A DNA stretch of 64,000 nt, taken from positions 250,465-314,464 of the forward strand of contig NW_005434641.1 in NCBI RefSeq assembly GCF_000315625.1, in the 5' to 3' direction. Both the position numbers and the translations under genes were made by a program. The notes under the pieces are model-generated. The model saw nothing but the letters and a program-made list of their open reading frames with translations, did not search any database and had not been told where the DNA came from. This document shows, piece after piece, positions 44,632 through 55,100 of the stretch. This DNA is from Guillardia theta CCMP2712. Its lineage: Eukaryota > Cryptophyceae > Pyrenomonadales > Geminigeraceae. Position 1 is the stretch's first letter; each line of letters begins with the position of its first letter.

Positions 44632-45883
44632 TTAATTCATGTTGTTGACATCGGCGAACGGCAACACCAATTTGCCGTGCTCCTGCCTTACTCTACCCTC
44701 TGCCGCATCAGACTCAGTAGTCGTATTCAAACTTTCATCCAACATACCAGGTGCGAGCTTCGCAGTGTAGAAATGAATCTTCTTCCTCTGCCACTGCTCG
44801 GCAGCCTCATTCCCGCTCCTGCCATCATTATCAGACAACACGCATCCGACGCGACCAGTGTACCTTGCGGCTATCTCTTGCTGCCTCTTTTGCTGTCTCC
44901 TTGCTCGCTCAAAGAATGTCTCTCTTGGCTCCTTTGCTGTAAAGACGTCACAGAGCGCCAGCGGAAAGCAAAGACATCTGCAAGACACACACCTGTGGAC
45001 CTGTCTCTCCACATCTCATATTCGACGCGCTGATTCTCTGCTCCTTGCTGCTCCAGCTTCTTATGCACCTTCTCCGCGTATCGATCTGCCACTTTCTCGA
45101 TGTCCTCCGTGGGGTCTGGGTATCGGACTGGCGGCGCGGGTTTGCGATGGAACAGCAGGCCTGCGAGATCCCCTTTCTCCAGCAGGGAGAAGAAGCTCTG
45201 AAGATCGTTGCGCGACTCACCGTCCTTCATCGATCTCTTGCTCTTGACCTTGTCTGACAGGCTGTTGAAGTAGCTGTTGAGATCATCGCGCGACTCTCTT
45301 GATGAGATGTAAGAGGCGATGCTGCTGGGAGCAGGGTCGGGATGCTGCTCCTTCTCCAACTTCATCACTTCCTTTGCAAGGACAGTCTCCAACTTCTTCT
45401 CGAGCTCTGTTCGTGAAGGCACGAGTGCAGACACCCTTTGCTGCTCCTCCTTGCTCGGGCAACAAAGGTTGTCCACGACTGCAACTCCAGTTCCTGCATG
45501 GACGCAACATCTGTACCCGCCGCTGCTTGACATGGGACAGGCCCCACTGTTACGATCATCCAACCGGCTCGGTCCCGGACAAACCCATGTGTATTCGGAT
45601 GTGGGGTTTGGAGAGGAGCTGAAGTAAGTCTGTTCATAAAGGTCAGCAAATATGAGGCAGTATTGGCTGCATTCACCATGGGAAATTCAGACTGATAACC
45701 AGGATCGGGAAGTACTATCTGCTGGTCAGTCGGTAGAATGAAAGATTGAGACTCGAGAACGGTGCGCTGGCGAATCTGGCGAGGCAAGGTTGCAAGAAGA
45801 AGACACGAAACCATCAGAACGCCTGCAACTAAGCTCGTAAGCGATGATCGCTGCCCCATTCGAAGTCGATTCATCGTCAGCAT
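44632..45883 (-). CDS. Signal-anchored protein of unknown function
   Basis: Predicted start at ATG 45883 with an N-terminal hydrophobic segment (SLTSLVAGVLMVSCLLLATL) that is either a signal peptide or an anchor. The middle part is open and helical (RTELEKKLETVLAKEVMKLE, SRESRDDLNSYFNSLSDKVK, DLQSFFSLLEKGDLAGLLFH, IEKVADRYAEKVHKKLEQ). A 54-bp GT-AG intron then joins it to the last exon (EPRETFFERARRQQKRQQEI ... LPFADVNNMN, stop at 44632). The join between the N-terminal exon and the middle part (about 45480-45630) is unresolved. The protein is mostly charged helix with no motif I recognise. Confidence 0.55.
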
Positions 45884-46224
45884 CGTGTTAACAACCAGTC
45901 GACACGTTGACAAGACCCAATCTGCGTGGTGAGTGAGTTTAATCGTCTTTCTGCCACCTGAGAACAACTAGCAGGCCATTATGGTGTGCTTTGACGTATA
46001 CAAAGTCCAAACAGGAGGGGTGACAGTTTTTCGCCTAGCAACAGAACGTGGCAAAAGAAAAGGAACAGCATGAGCGAGGAGCGTCAGGGTAAGCGGGGAG
46101 AGTGTATTTAAGAGCCAGAAGACAACAAGGGAGGATGTAGGTACACTCGATTAGCAGCATCGCCTCTGTGCGCATCATTGTCTTACCAGCAGGCCATGGC
46201 GGCTCTTCACCCCGTTTTGTAACG

Positions 46225-47140
46225 CTTCAGGCATACATTGTAACCGTTTGCAGCATTCACCGGCCGCGGCCCGCCCGACTCGCGATCGGACTCGCCGCCG
46301 CGTGACTCGGACGTCGGAGGCCCACACGTGACCCGGGACGGCGTCGGTGACCGTTCCGGGACTGATCGGACTCCGAGTGACCGGGCCCGCCTCCGCGTTG
46401 GAACTAGAAGCCTCTTTCAAGCCTCAGCGGCCCGGGCCTGCGGCACTGCGGCAAGTTTACTGTCACAGTGTGACGCCCCCGGATCACAGAGTCACTCATT
46501 TCAGTTTCAAGAAGGTTTCAAGTTCCCCTTCTTCAACCTCTGTGAATGATATCAAGTTCAATCTCACTCACACAGATCACCAGCGAACCGCAAACTGTCA
46601 TCAACACTGATCTGCCACCAGTCCGGGTCATGCCACCAGTCATGCTCATTGAATCAGAATGCCACCAGTCATTCCTGCTGATTCCCTCGATCAAGACTTA
46701 GACCAAACACTGACCATAAGGATCAAATCAGAAACCTTGCCAACTCTGACATGGCCAGGGAAATCGAAAGTTTAGACAACCGTGGCAACCTGCAATCCTT
46801 CATCCTGTCTGCCGAGATTAGATTATCACACCGCCGATACATTCCACGACTTCATCGACCGGACTCCCGGAATGACAAAGTCTCTCTGACCCTGGAATAC
46901 AACTGACACACTACTGAGTGGACTGGATTGATTTCTTCCATTGCCGCTTTGTGCCACTGCTGCAATCTACTATACACACAGCACCTGAGACTGCTCCTCT
47001 GCCTTCTCTGAAGGTCACCAGTGTCCCAGCTCCCTAGTTTGTTCCCCTACCGTACCCTAACCCCCCTACCCCCCGAACCTCCTTCGCACGTCCCCGTACA
47101 CGCGCATGTCCCCGTACACGCCCGTTTTCCGCGTCAGTCA
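46225..47140. repeat. GC-rich island and its AT-richer flank
   Basis: 46260-46450 is very GC-rich with ccgg and actcgg/gagtc words, like the islands at 37.2 and 50.1 kb. The right flank holds tgagtggactggattgattt (46915-46934), whose reverse complement occurs at about 50017-50036 with one mismatch, so the flanks of the palindrome below are partly inverted copies of each other. No gene. Confidence 0.55.
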
Positions 47141-47285
47141 TCCTTGTGCTTTATTCATCCCTAGTGGGTTCTTATCGTTTCCTATAATCGTTGTATTACT
47201 TTGTTTTGTCTATCTGTTCTATCCGAGCCTCGGCGTCCCAGTCGCTTCCGCCTTCAAGCTCTGACGCCGCGCTCTGCTAGTCTGC

Positions 47286-47402
47286 TCATTTGCACTTGCA
47301 TCGCAGCTCTCTCGGCACGTCGCCCAGCACTGACTCGACGTGCATGCCGCAGCCGGCCCAGGAGGGCTTGTTGCACTTGGTACAGGTGACCTTTCTGCAC
47401 AT
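47286..47402 (-). CDS. 38-residue cysteine-rich protein, copy 1
   Basis: A complete 39-codon frame without introns: MCRKVTCTKCNKPSWAGCG, then HVESVLGDVPREL and the terminal RCKCK. The Cys pattern (C, CxxC, GCG, CKC) suggests a small zinc or metal-binding fold. I know closely similar tiny proteins from fungi, other protists and bacteria as a conserved uncharacterised family (pattern C-T-x-C-x-K-x-x-W-x-G-C-G-x-H); the function is unknown. A TATA box (tatatag on the + strand at 47535-47541, read on the minus strand as ctatata) lies about 135 bp upstream of the ATG. It forms a head-to-head pair with copy 2. Confidence 0.8.
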   Translation of the reverse strand: MCRKVTCTKCNKPSWAGCGMHVESVLGDVPRELRCKCK

Positions 47403-47851
47403 GGTGGTTGGTGTGGAGGTGTGAGGGTAGGTAGGTAGAGGGGCGCTTGGTAGCTCTAGAGAGAAGAGGAGGGAAGAGGGTTGCTGGTGAGATACGGAGC
47501 GGGAAGTGAAGGAGAACCGGTCGAGGAGGAGGGATATATAGACGAGGGAAGGGGAAGGTCAGGGAGAAGGGGACGGTTTTTTACTACCGCTGGTCTAGAA
47601 GGTCATCGCCAGTCAGGGGAGTTATAAATTGCGGTTGAGGGCTACATGGGTGCTATTTATAGCGTACATTTGTACCATGAGGAGCTTCTGTATGGGGATA
47701 GCGCTGTACCAAAATGCCGTACACATGGGTCGAGATGTACCAGCATGCCCCTGCCAGCTGGTACAGTCAAATAGTACCAGAAGACATTTTATTCCCCCGT
47801 GACGCATCGTGACCTCGAGGACGGTCAGCGACCAGTCATCGACCGGTTCTC

Positions 47852-47951
47852 NNNNNNNNNNNNNNNNNNNNNNNNNNNNNNNNNNNNNNNNNNNNNNNNN
47901 NNNNNNNNNNNNNNNNNNNNNNNNNNNNNNNNNNNNNNNNNNNNNNNNNNN
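47852..47951. other. Assembly gap (100 N)
   Basis: Exactly 100 N, so the true size is probably unknown. It falls in the shared upstream region of copies 1 and 2. The equivalent position in the other arm is present, so the gap reflects the difficulty of assembling the palindrome. Confidence 0.99.
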
Positions 47952-48078
47952 TCACTTCCACGGATCGCGAGGCAACCCTCTTCCCTCCTCTTCTCTCTAG
48001 TACTAGGAAAAGGCCTCTCTACCTATCTACCCTCACACCACCCTTCCTCCCTACCCTCACACCTTCACACCAACCACC

Positions 48079-48195
48079 ATGTGCAGAAAGGTCACCTGTA
48101 CCAAGTGCAACAAGCCCTCCTGGGCCGGCTGCGGCATGCACGTCGAGTCAGTGCTGGGCGACGTGCCGAGAGAGCTGCGATGCAAGTGCAAATGA
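48079..48195 (+). CDS. 38-residue cysteine-rich protein, copy 2
   Basis: The predicted protein is the same as copy 1. Its upstream region is interrupted by the N gap; the visible 5' leader (ctctctagtactaggaaaag) differs slightly from copies 3 and 4. It faces copy 3 tail-to-tail across about 690 bp. Confidence 0.8.
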   Translation: MCRKVTCTKCNKPSWAGCGMHVESVLGDVPRELRCKCK

Positions 48196-48388
48196 GCAGA
48201 CTAGCAGAGCGCGGCGTCAGAGCTTGAAGGCGGAAGCGACTGGGACCGAGGCTCGGATAGAACAGATAGACAAGACAAAGTAATACAACGATTATAGGAA
48301 ACGATAAGAACCCACTAGGGATGAATAAAACCACACAATAATGATGAATTGAGAATGCTGTCTTTACCTACTCCACATCTACCTGATC

Positions 48389-48704
48389 CTCGCTTCACTA
48401 GGGATGAATAAAGCACAAGGATGATTTGCGCGGGAAGCAAGCGCTCACGGGGACATGTCAACAAGGTGTGGAGTGCGAGAGAGGGGGCAAGATGGCTTGA
48501 GAAGCTTCAGAGGCAGAGCAAGTGAAGCTTGGTTGTCTCTGTATTTCAATTTGAGAAGATAGAACAATGTTGAAACAAATAAGCTTGTTGAGATATGGAT
48601 GCTGACGCTGCCCTAGAAATTTAGTTTAGAACTGAGAAACAAGAAGGGAGTTACGCCCATTCAAAGGCTGGATTGACGACACGAGGAGTTCTATGGATCA
48701 GGCA
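48389..48704. other. Spacer at the centre of the inverted repeat
   Basis: About 316 bp of non-repeated sequence between the two arms. No gene; short AT-rich stretches only. It would form the loop if the arms paired. Confidence 0.7.
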
Positions 48705-48888
48705 GATGTGGAGTAGGTAAAGACAGCATTCTCAATTCATCATTATTGTGTGGTTTTATTCATCCCTAGTGGGTTCTTATCGTTTCCTATAATCGTTGTA
48801 TTACTTTGTCTTGTCTATCTGTTCTATCCGAGCCTCGGTCCCAGTCGCTTCCGCCTTCAAGCTCTGACGCCGCGCTCTGCTAGTCTGC

Positions 48889-49005
48889 TCATTTGCACTT
48901 GCATCGCAGCTCTCTCGGCACGTCGCCCAGCACTGACTCGACGTGCATGCCGCAGCCGGCCCAGGAGGGCTTGTTGCACTTGGTACAGGTGACCTTTCTG
49001 CACAT
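48889..49005 (-). CDS. 38-residue cysteine-rich protein, copy 3
   Basis: Same predicted protein as copies 1, 2 and 4. A TATA-like gggatatatagccggg (49134-49149, + strand view) lies about 130 bp upstream of the ATG. It is head-to-head with copy 4, sharing a 605-bp upstream region. Confidence 0.8.
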   Translation of the reverse strand: MCRKVTCTKCNKPSWAGCGMHVESVLGDVPRELRCKCK

Positions 49006-49610
49006 GGTGGTTGGTGTGAGGGTAGGTAGGAAGGTTGGTGTGAGGGTAGGTAGGTAGAGGGGCGCTTGGTAGCTCTAGAGAGAAGAGGAGGGAAGAGGGT
49101 TGCTGGTGAGATGCGGAGCGGGAAAGGGGAGGAGGGATATATAGCCGGGGGAGGGATGACTGGTCGCTGACCGTCCTCGAGGTCACGATGCGTCACGGGG
49201 GAATAAAATGTCTTCTGGTACTATTTGACTGTACCAGCTGGCAGGGGCATGCTGGTACATCTCGACCCATGTGTACGGCATTTTGGTACAGCGCTATCCC
49301 CATACAGAAGCTCCTCATGGTACAAATGTACGCTATAAATAGCACCCATGTAGCCCTCAACCGCAATTTATAACTCCCCTGACTGGCGATGACCTTCTAG
49401 ACCAGCGGTAGTAAAAAACCGTCCCCTTCTCCCTGACCTTCCCCTTCCCTCGTCTATATATCCCTCCTCCTCGACCGGTTCTCCTTCACTTCCACATCTC
49501 ACCAGCAACCCTCTTCCCTCCTCTTCTCTCTAGAGCTACCAAGCGCCCCTCTACCTACCTACCCTCACACCAACCTTCCTACCTACCCTCACACCTTCAC
49601 ACCAACCACC
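49006..49610. promoter_or_regulatory. Bidirectional promoter region between copies 3 and 4
   Basis: Contains a TATA box facing each gene (tatatag at 49137-49143 for copy 3; ctatatat at 49454-49461 for copy 4). A further gctataaatagcac lies at about 49331-49344 in the middle. The long open frame across 49188-49373 is not conserved as a gene and is probably chance. Both leaders are pyrimidine-rich just before the ATG (cctaccctcacac repeats). Confidence 0.55.
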
Positions 49611-49727
49611 ATGTGCAGAAAGGTCACCTGTACCAAGTGCAACAAGCCCTCCTGGGCCGGCTGCGGCATGCACGTCGAGTCAGTGCTGGGCGACGTGCCG
49701 AGAGAGCTGCGATGCAAGTGCAAATGA
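49611..49727 (+). CDS. 38-residue cysteine-rich protein, copy 4
   Basis: Same predicted protein as copies 1-3; intronless, with the TATA box about 150 bp upstream. The 3' flank matches the other copies for about 130 bp (agcagactagcagagcgcgg onward). Confidence 0.8.
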   Translation: MCRKVTCTKCNKPSWAGCGMHVESVLGDVPRELRCKCK

Positions 49728-49899
49728 GCAGACTAGCAGAGCGCGGCGTCAGAGCTTGAAGGCGGAAGCGACTGGGACGAGAACAGATAGACAAGACAAA
49801 GTAATACCGTTGAACGATTATAGGAAACGATAAGAACCCACTAGGGATGAATAAAGCACAAGGATGACTGACGCGGCAAGCGAGCCTGGCATGCCATCA

Positions 49900-50660
49900 T
49901 GTACGAAGATCTCTAGTGTCCCAACTCCCTAGCTCCTCCCCCCCCCACCCCCTGGCTTCCCCGGCACTGCCAGACCCGCCGGGACACTGTGTGTTTCACA
50001 GTGTACTGAGGAAGCAATCAATCCAGTCCACTCAGTACTGTAGTGCTTTGTATTTTCAGGGGCAGTGAAACTCGCCAAGATCCGATCCGATCGGGTTGCG
50101 ACTAGCCTCCTCATCTCCGATGATCCGACCGGGACTCGGAGCCTGAGACAGGCTCACAGAGTCAGTCCGCCGGGCGTCCGGCCCGGCGGCCCGACACCGG
50201 GTCCGACGGCCGGTCCGATCAGTTCTGACTTCGTTCATTGACCCTCTCAGTGAACCGTTCGGAACGGTTCATCGGATACTCGGAGGCTCAGTGACTACCG
50301 TCACGGAGCCTCGGAGGGTGGGTACGGTAAAGAAGCCTTTAAGATGAGAGTCTTTTTGACTGAAGTACAGCACAGAAATGCCACACAGTAGTGACTCAGT
50401 GGCAACTTGTGAGTCACCGTGCCTGAGGCCCCCGGGCCCACAAGTTGGTTCCGATCGGTCGGTTTAGTGAACTTCGGCGGAGTCAAAGTCACCGACGGTC
50501 GGACCGTACACTGAGTGGTGGCAGTCACCCGGCCCCGGGCCGGGCGTCGGGCCGCGGCAAACAACTTAGTGACTTGCCAACGCCGGTCAACTCAGTTGGG
50601 TGTCAACTTGAGTGACTTCACTGGACTCGAGTTCGGAACGACTGCAAGGAGCGGGGATGA
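49900..50660. repeat. GC-rich island to the right of the palindrome
   Basis: Non-coding, GC-rich, dense in ccgg, gactc and gagtc words (cggcccggcggcccgacac at 50178-50196; aaccgttcggaacggttc, an 18-bp perfect palindrome, at 50252-50269). It shares an inverted segment with the 46.9 kb flank. The open frames are composition artefacts. Confidence 0.6.
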
Positions 50661-51710
50661 GGTCACCGATCATCACAGAGATTGTGAGACCCCACCCCTC
50701 CTCTCTACCACATTTACCACCCTACCCTCGTATGTCTTACACCCTACCCATCCCTATCAAGCCCTACTCCAACAGATTTCTGATCAACCACCATCGGTGG
50801 TAAAGGTAAGTCGAATGCACACCCGTAGTATTATCTACCCTCACCATATTATTTATGGTGTTTGGTACCCACCTTTTCATATACTTGTCTTCCTCGGATG
50901 ATCACCCCTACCCCCTTTTCCCTACAGTGTTGAAGTTTTTGCTTCCACTACCCCTCCGTACCCACAATCACCATCGACCAGAGTAACCTCCACCCCACCC
51001 CTTGAATGTAAGGTTGTGCCTGGGGTGTAGAATGTAGCAGGTAAATGGGGGTTATTGCATGGCATTTGGTGGGTGGTAAGGGGGGTGGGATGGGGGATCA
51101 AGGAGGAGTTCAAAAGCAGGACACGGAGGGTGGGAGCGTGGGGATGCGACAGTGCGAGAGGGGAGGGGAGGGGAGGGGAGGAGAGGATAGTAGAGGAGAG
51201 GAGAGGACAGGGCAGGGCAGGGCAGGACAGGGCAGGACAGGACAGGGCAGGGCAGGAGAGGACAGGAGAGTAGAGGACAGGATAGTATAGGAGGGCAGGA
51301 CAGTCGCAGAAGTATGAGTAAATGGAGCACAGGTCATATGAGAGGAACCTGTTGAAACTTTCGGATGCTGATGAGATAATAGAAGAGATTCAATGCATAA
51401 ACAAAATGGATCCAGGCCTGTCTCCCCCTATTTTGGCAATACCTGATTGGGGAAGTGCTCAAGATGAGTTAATCGAAGATTTCGTGGATTGAACAGTTTC
51501 CAATGTATCAAGTGTATGCTCAAAACGAAAGAAGAAACAAGTATGTTGTATCCCTGAATGATCTCGTGGAACATAGCTGTTGAGAGCAACGAGGCTAGAT
51601 GCTGACAGGAAACCAGAGTATCCAAATTAGAAATTGCTGCTCCAACTTTCGTGGTCATTCCAGACTTAATCCTGACGCTACTTGTTTCAGTTTCTTCGAA
51701 GAATCCCAAC
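50661..51710. other. Spacer with C-rich and G-rich low-complexity DNA
   Basis: 50680-51010 is rich in accctaccc-type words. 51156-51300 is a G-rich minisatellite (ggggagggga, gacagggcagggcagggcag) with G-quadruplex potential. 51301-51700 is ordinary AT-richer sequence; open frames on the minus strand there have no recognisable domain. No gene is called. Confidence 0.5.
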
Positions 51711-51875
51711 ATGTGTATGAGAGTAACCTGCACGAAATGCAACAAGCCCTCCTGGGTCGGTTGCGGTCAGTGCAAGGTACAGGATACATTGACCCGCTGA
51801 CGATTTTCGGCAGGAATGCACGTCGAACAGGTGTTGGGGGATGTTCCCAAGGATCAGAGGTGCAAGTGTAAATAG
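51711..51875 (+). CDS. 38-residue cysteine-rich protein, copy 5, with an intron
   Basis: Two exons, 51711-51765 and 51814-51875, with a 48-bp GT-AG intron (51766-51813). The intron splits the Gly codon of the GCG motif. The product is again 38 residues (MCMRVTCTKCNKPSWVGCG, then HVEQVLGDVPKDQRCKCK), with all Cys positions kept and eight substitutions against copies 1-4. It lies outside the palindrome and shares no visible flanks with it. It is probably the older member of the family here. Confidence 0.8.
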
Positions 51876-52134
51876 TCGATCACTCTTCTGTCGACGAGCA
51901 TGTTTTGGTTGTAATTTACACGTCTTTGGATGATCTCTGAGTAAAGGGTTGAACGAGAGCACCTCCCAGTGTGCGCATGTCTTGGTTACCCGGGATCGTC
52001 GGCTTGAGTAGATAACAAGCTCCAACTTACACTCGAATGATGATGTATAGAGGATCTAATGAACAACATGAACATGCTGAACTCTATTAGATACATTTCG
52101 ATATACACGTCGATCGTGGTGTTGTTGCAAAACT
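51876..52134. other. 3' flank, no gene
   Basis: About 260 bp between copy 5 (+) and the stop of the UvrD-UvrB gene (-). No coding signal. Confidence 0.4.
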
Positions 52135-55100
52135 TCAACTCCTCAACAGGTGAAGGAGGTCGATTGCTGTGCTCTTGATCAGACTGCTGACTTGCCTCTG
52201 CGTGGCTGCATCGACATCAGCCTTGGCCCTGTCCCCCTTCTTCGTCTTCCTGCCACCTTTCGTCCTGTTCTTCTTGTCACTGTGCCCGTTGACACTGCCA
52301 AGGAGCGGGTGGTACTTGATGGGTGCCTCCTCCACTGAACATCCCTCCCCGCTCTGAAGATTCTGTTCTGCACCATCGTCGACTATCTCCTCCAACTCCA
52401 GCAGGTCACTCTCTTTGGCAGACCTCTTGGCCTTTGCCGGTAGGATGAGATCCAGGATGGAGTTTGACAAGGGCTTAACTAGCGGCTTCGGGGTAAGGTT
52501 GTTCTTCTCGTTGTACGCCAGCTGAAGCCTCCTCCTCCTCTCTGTCTCTGCGATGGCTCGAGCCATCGAGTTGGTGACTGTCTCGCAGTAGAGGATGACA
52601 GTCCCGTTCACGTTCCTCGACGCTCTGCCGATGGTCTGGATGAGGCTGCGGTCGCTGCGGAGGAAACCCTCCTTGTCTGCGTCCAAGATGGCAACGAGCG
52701 AGACCTCGGGGATATCGAGGCCCTCGCGCAGGAGGTTGACGCCTACAAGCACGTCGATCTTGCCAGCGCGCAGGGCGTGAACGATCTTGAGCCTCTCCAT
52801 TGACTTCACCTCTGAGTGCAGCCATGCTGCCTTGAGGTCATGGTCCCTGAGGAAGCTCGAGACCTCCTCCGCCGTCCTCTTGGTCAAGGTTGTGATCAGT
52901 ACCCTCTCCCTCCTCGATATTCTCTGCAGGATCTCCTTGAGGAGATCGTCCACCTGCCCTACCGCGCTCCTCGTGTGAACGATCGGGTCAAGGATGCCCG
53001 TGGGCCTGATGATCAGCTCCGTCACCTCCTCCATGCTTGCATCGCCGCTCCTGCACAACGAACTCTGGGGGTATCAGAGTCAGACGCGGTGCTGTAGAGT
53101 TTCAGCTGGGCACCTGCTGAAGCTCCCACTGCCCAGGGGTGGCGGAGACGAAGATGCACTGGTGGACTCTGGACCAGAACTCTTCCTCCTGCAGCGGGCG
53201 GTTGTCGAGCGCGGAAGGGAGGCGGAAGCCATGGCGAACAAGCGTCTCCTTCCTCATCCTGTCTCCGAAGTACATGCCTCGAACTTGAGGGACCGTGATG
53301 TGAGACTCGTCGACGATGAGCAGCCAGTCCTTGCAGAAGGGGGTGAGGGGAGCACGGCGAGGGAGGGATTCACCTCATGGGGGAAGTAGTCGACAAGGCA
53401 GTCCGGAGGCTCTCCGGCCTTCCGACCGGACAAATGCCGGGCGTAGTTCTCGATGGAGCGACAGTATCCTACCGCCTCGATCTGCATCAGGTCTGACTCT
53501 GTCCTCTGAGTCAGCCGCTCTGCCTCCAGGAAGGAGCCTTTCTCCTACAACCCACGTCAGGCAACACAGGAGAAGCAGACCCGGCTGTTACCTCCAACTC
53601 CGCCACCCTATCGTAGAGCTCAGTCCTGATCTCATGCAGAATCCTCTGCTTGTCTTCCGACGACGTGACGAAGTGGCTGGCCGGGTAGATCACGATCTCG
53701 CTGATGTTCCTATTCGACTCTTTGGCCTCGTTTGCCTCCTCCTTTGCTCCCTTCATCAGGACTTGAGCTGGGGAGGAGCTGGCTTCGGAGGTGGAAGCAG
53801 GAGAATGACTCTCTTCTTCCTGTATGCGACTCACGTAAAACCCGTCAGCCGCCGAGAGGTTCTGCGCGACGGCCGAGCGCCGAAAGAAAACTCTCAAGAT
53901 GCTGTCGGTGTGGGAGGGCCCGATCAACAAGCAACCTTGTTCCTCATCCGACAGTGCACCTCCTCCCTCCTTGTCTCCACGAGCCTTCGCTCCGTCGCTG
54001 AGCACGTAGATCTGTCCTCTGCTGATCGCAGGGCTGAGCTCGTTCGACACGTAGTGGAGGAGGCGAAGTTTGGAGGCCAAGGCGAGGGGGGAGCACTGGG
54101 CCCCCACGTGGAGGAGGAGGGAGTTTCTGAGGTACTCCGACGGCATTCCTAACCCGTAGATGCAGCTGACGCTAGCGACGACAACTGTGTCTCGTCGCTC
54201 GAAGAGGGAGCGAGTGGCCGAGTGCCGCAAGCGGTCGATGTCGTCGTTGACAACTGAGACCTTGTCCACGAACACGTCGGAGACGGCGAGGTAAGCTTCG
54301 GGCCTGTAGTAGTCGTAGTAGGACACGAAGTACTCCACCGCATTGTTGGGGAACAGCTCCTTCAGCTCGTTGCACAGCTGGGCTGCGAGCATCTTGTTGG
54401 GGGCGAGGATGAGCGTCGGTTTCTGATGCTGGACGATCACGTTGGCCATTACGAAAGTTTTGCCCGTGCCTGTGGCTCCCAGGAGGGTCTGAAAGCGGAG
54501 GCTCTGCCGCAGGCCCGTCACAAGCTGCTCGATTGCCTTGGGCTGGTCGCCGCACGGGGAGAAAGGGGAGAAGAGGATGAAACGGTCGTCTCCTCTCGGT
54601 CTCCTGTCGTGCCCGGGGAAAGAGAACCCCATCTGCCTCCTCTGCTTCCCCTCGGACGCCAGGACTCCCTCCTGCTCCTTGAGCAGGTCAAGCTTCCCTT
54701 CCCCCAACTTCTCCAGCTCGTCCCACGTCAGCACGCGTCCTCCTGCGCTCCTCACCTTAGCGACAGCAGCAGAGTCAGCGGCAGCTCGAGTGAGCACGAG
54801 GAGGAGCTGGAAGCTGGTGTCTGCGAGGGGACGGCCGGTGAACCCAACCTGCTGCTGGAGTTGTGGTGGGATGTCGAGGAAGAATCGGGACCGCTGGGAG
54901 ACAAACTCCTTCTTGACATCGATGTTGCCGAACCTCCCCCTGGTCCTCCTCCTCCAGCTGAAGTAGAGGTGGTCCCTGGCTCGGGTGCAGGCCACGTAGA
55001 CTAGCCTCCTCTCCTCTGCTATCTCGATGTCGTCGGTGAGAGATCGCTGGTGGGGAAACGTCCCCTCCTCCATCCCCACACAGAACACCACCTTAAACTC

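Larger units (their letters stand above)
47150..48388. repeat. Left arm of a large inverted repeat
   Basis: Reverse complement of about 48705-49880. Examples: gtgggttcttatcgtttcct at 47165-47184 against its complement near 49845, and cccactagggatgaataaaa at 48312-48331 against 48762-48781. It contains mini-gene copies 1 and 2 and the N gap, so part of this arm is unsequenced. Confidence 0.85.
48705..49880. repeat. Right arm of the large inverted repeat
   Basis: Complement of the left arm. It is complete here and contains mini-gene copies 3 (-) and 4 (+). Small indels distinguish the arms, for example between the TATA box and the centre of the head-to-head region, which argues against a simple assembly mirror artefact. 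Confidence 0.85.

Noticed and set aside
47622-49373. 61-residue open frame found in both head-to-head regions (47622-47807 and 49188-49373)
   Set aside because: It spans the TATA-containing promoter region, has no domain, and is duplicated only because the arms are inverted copies.
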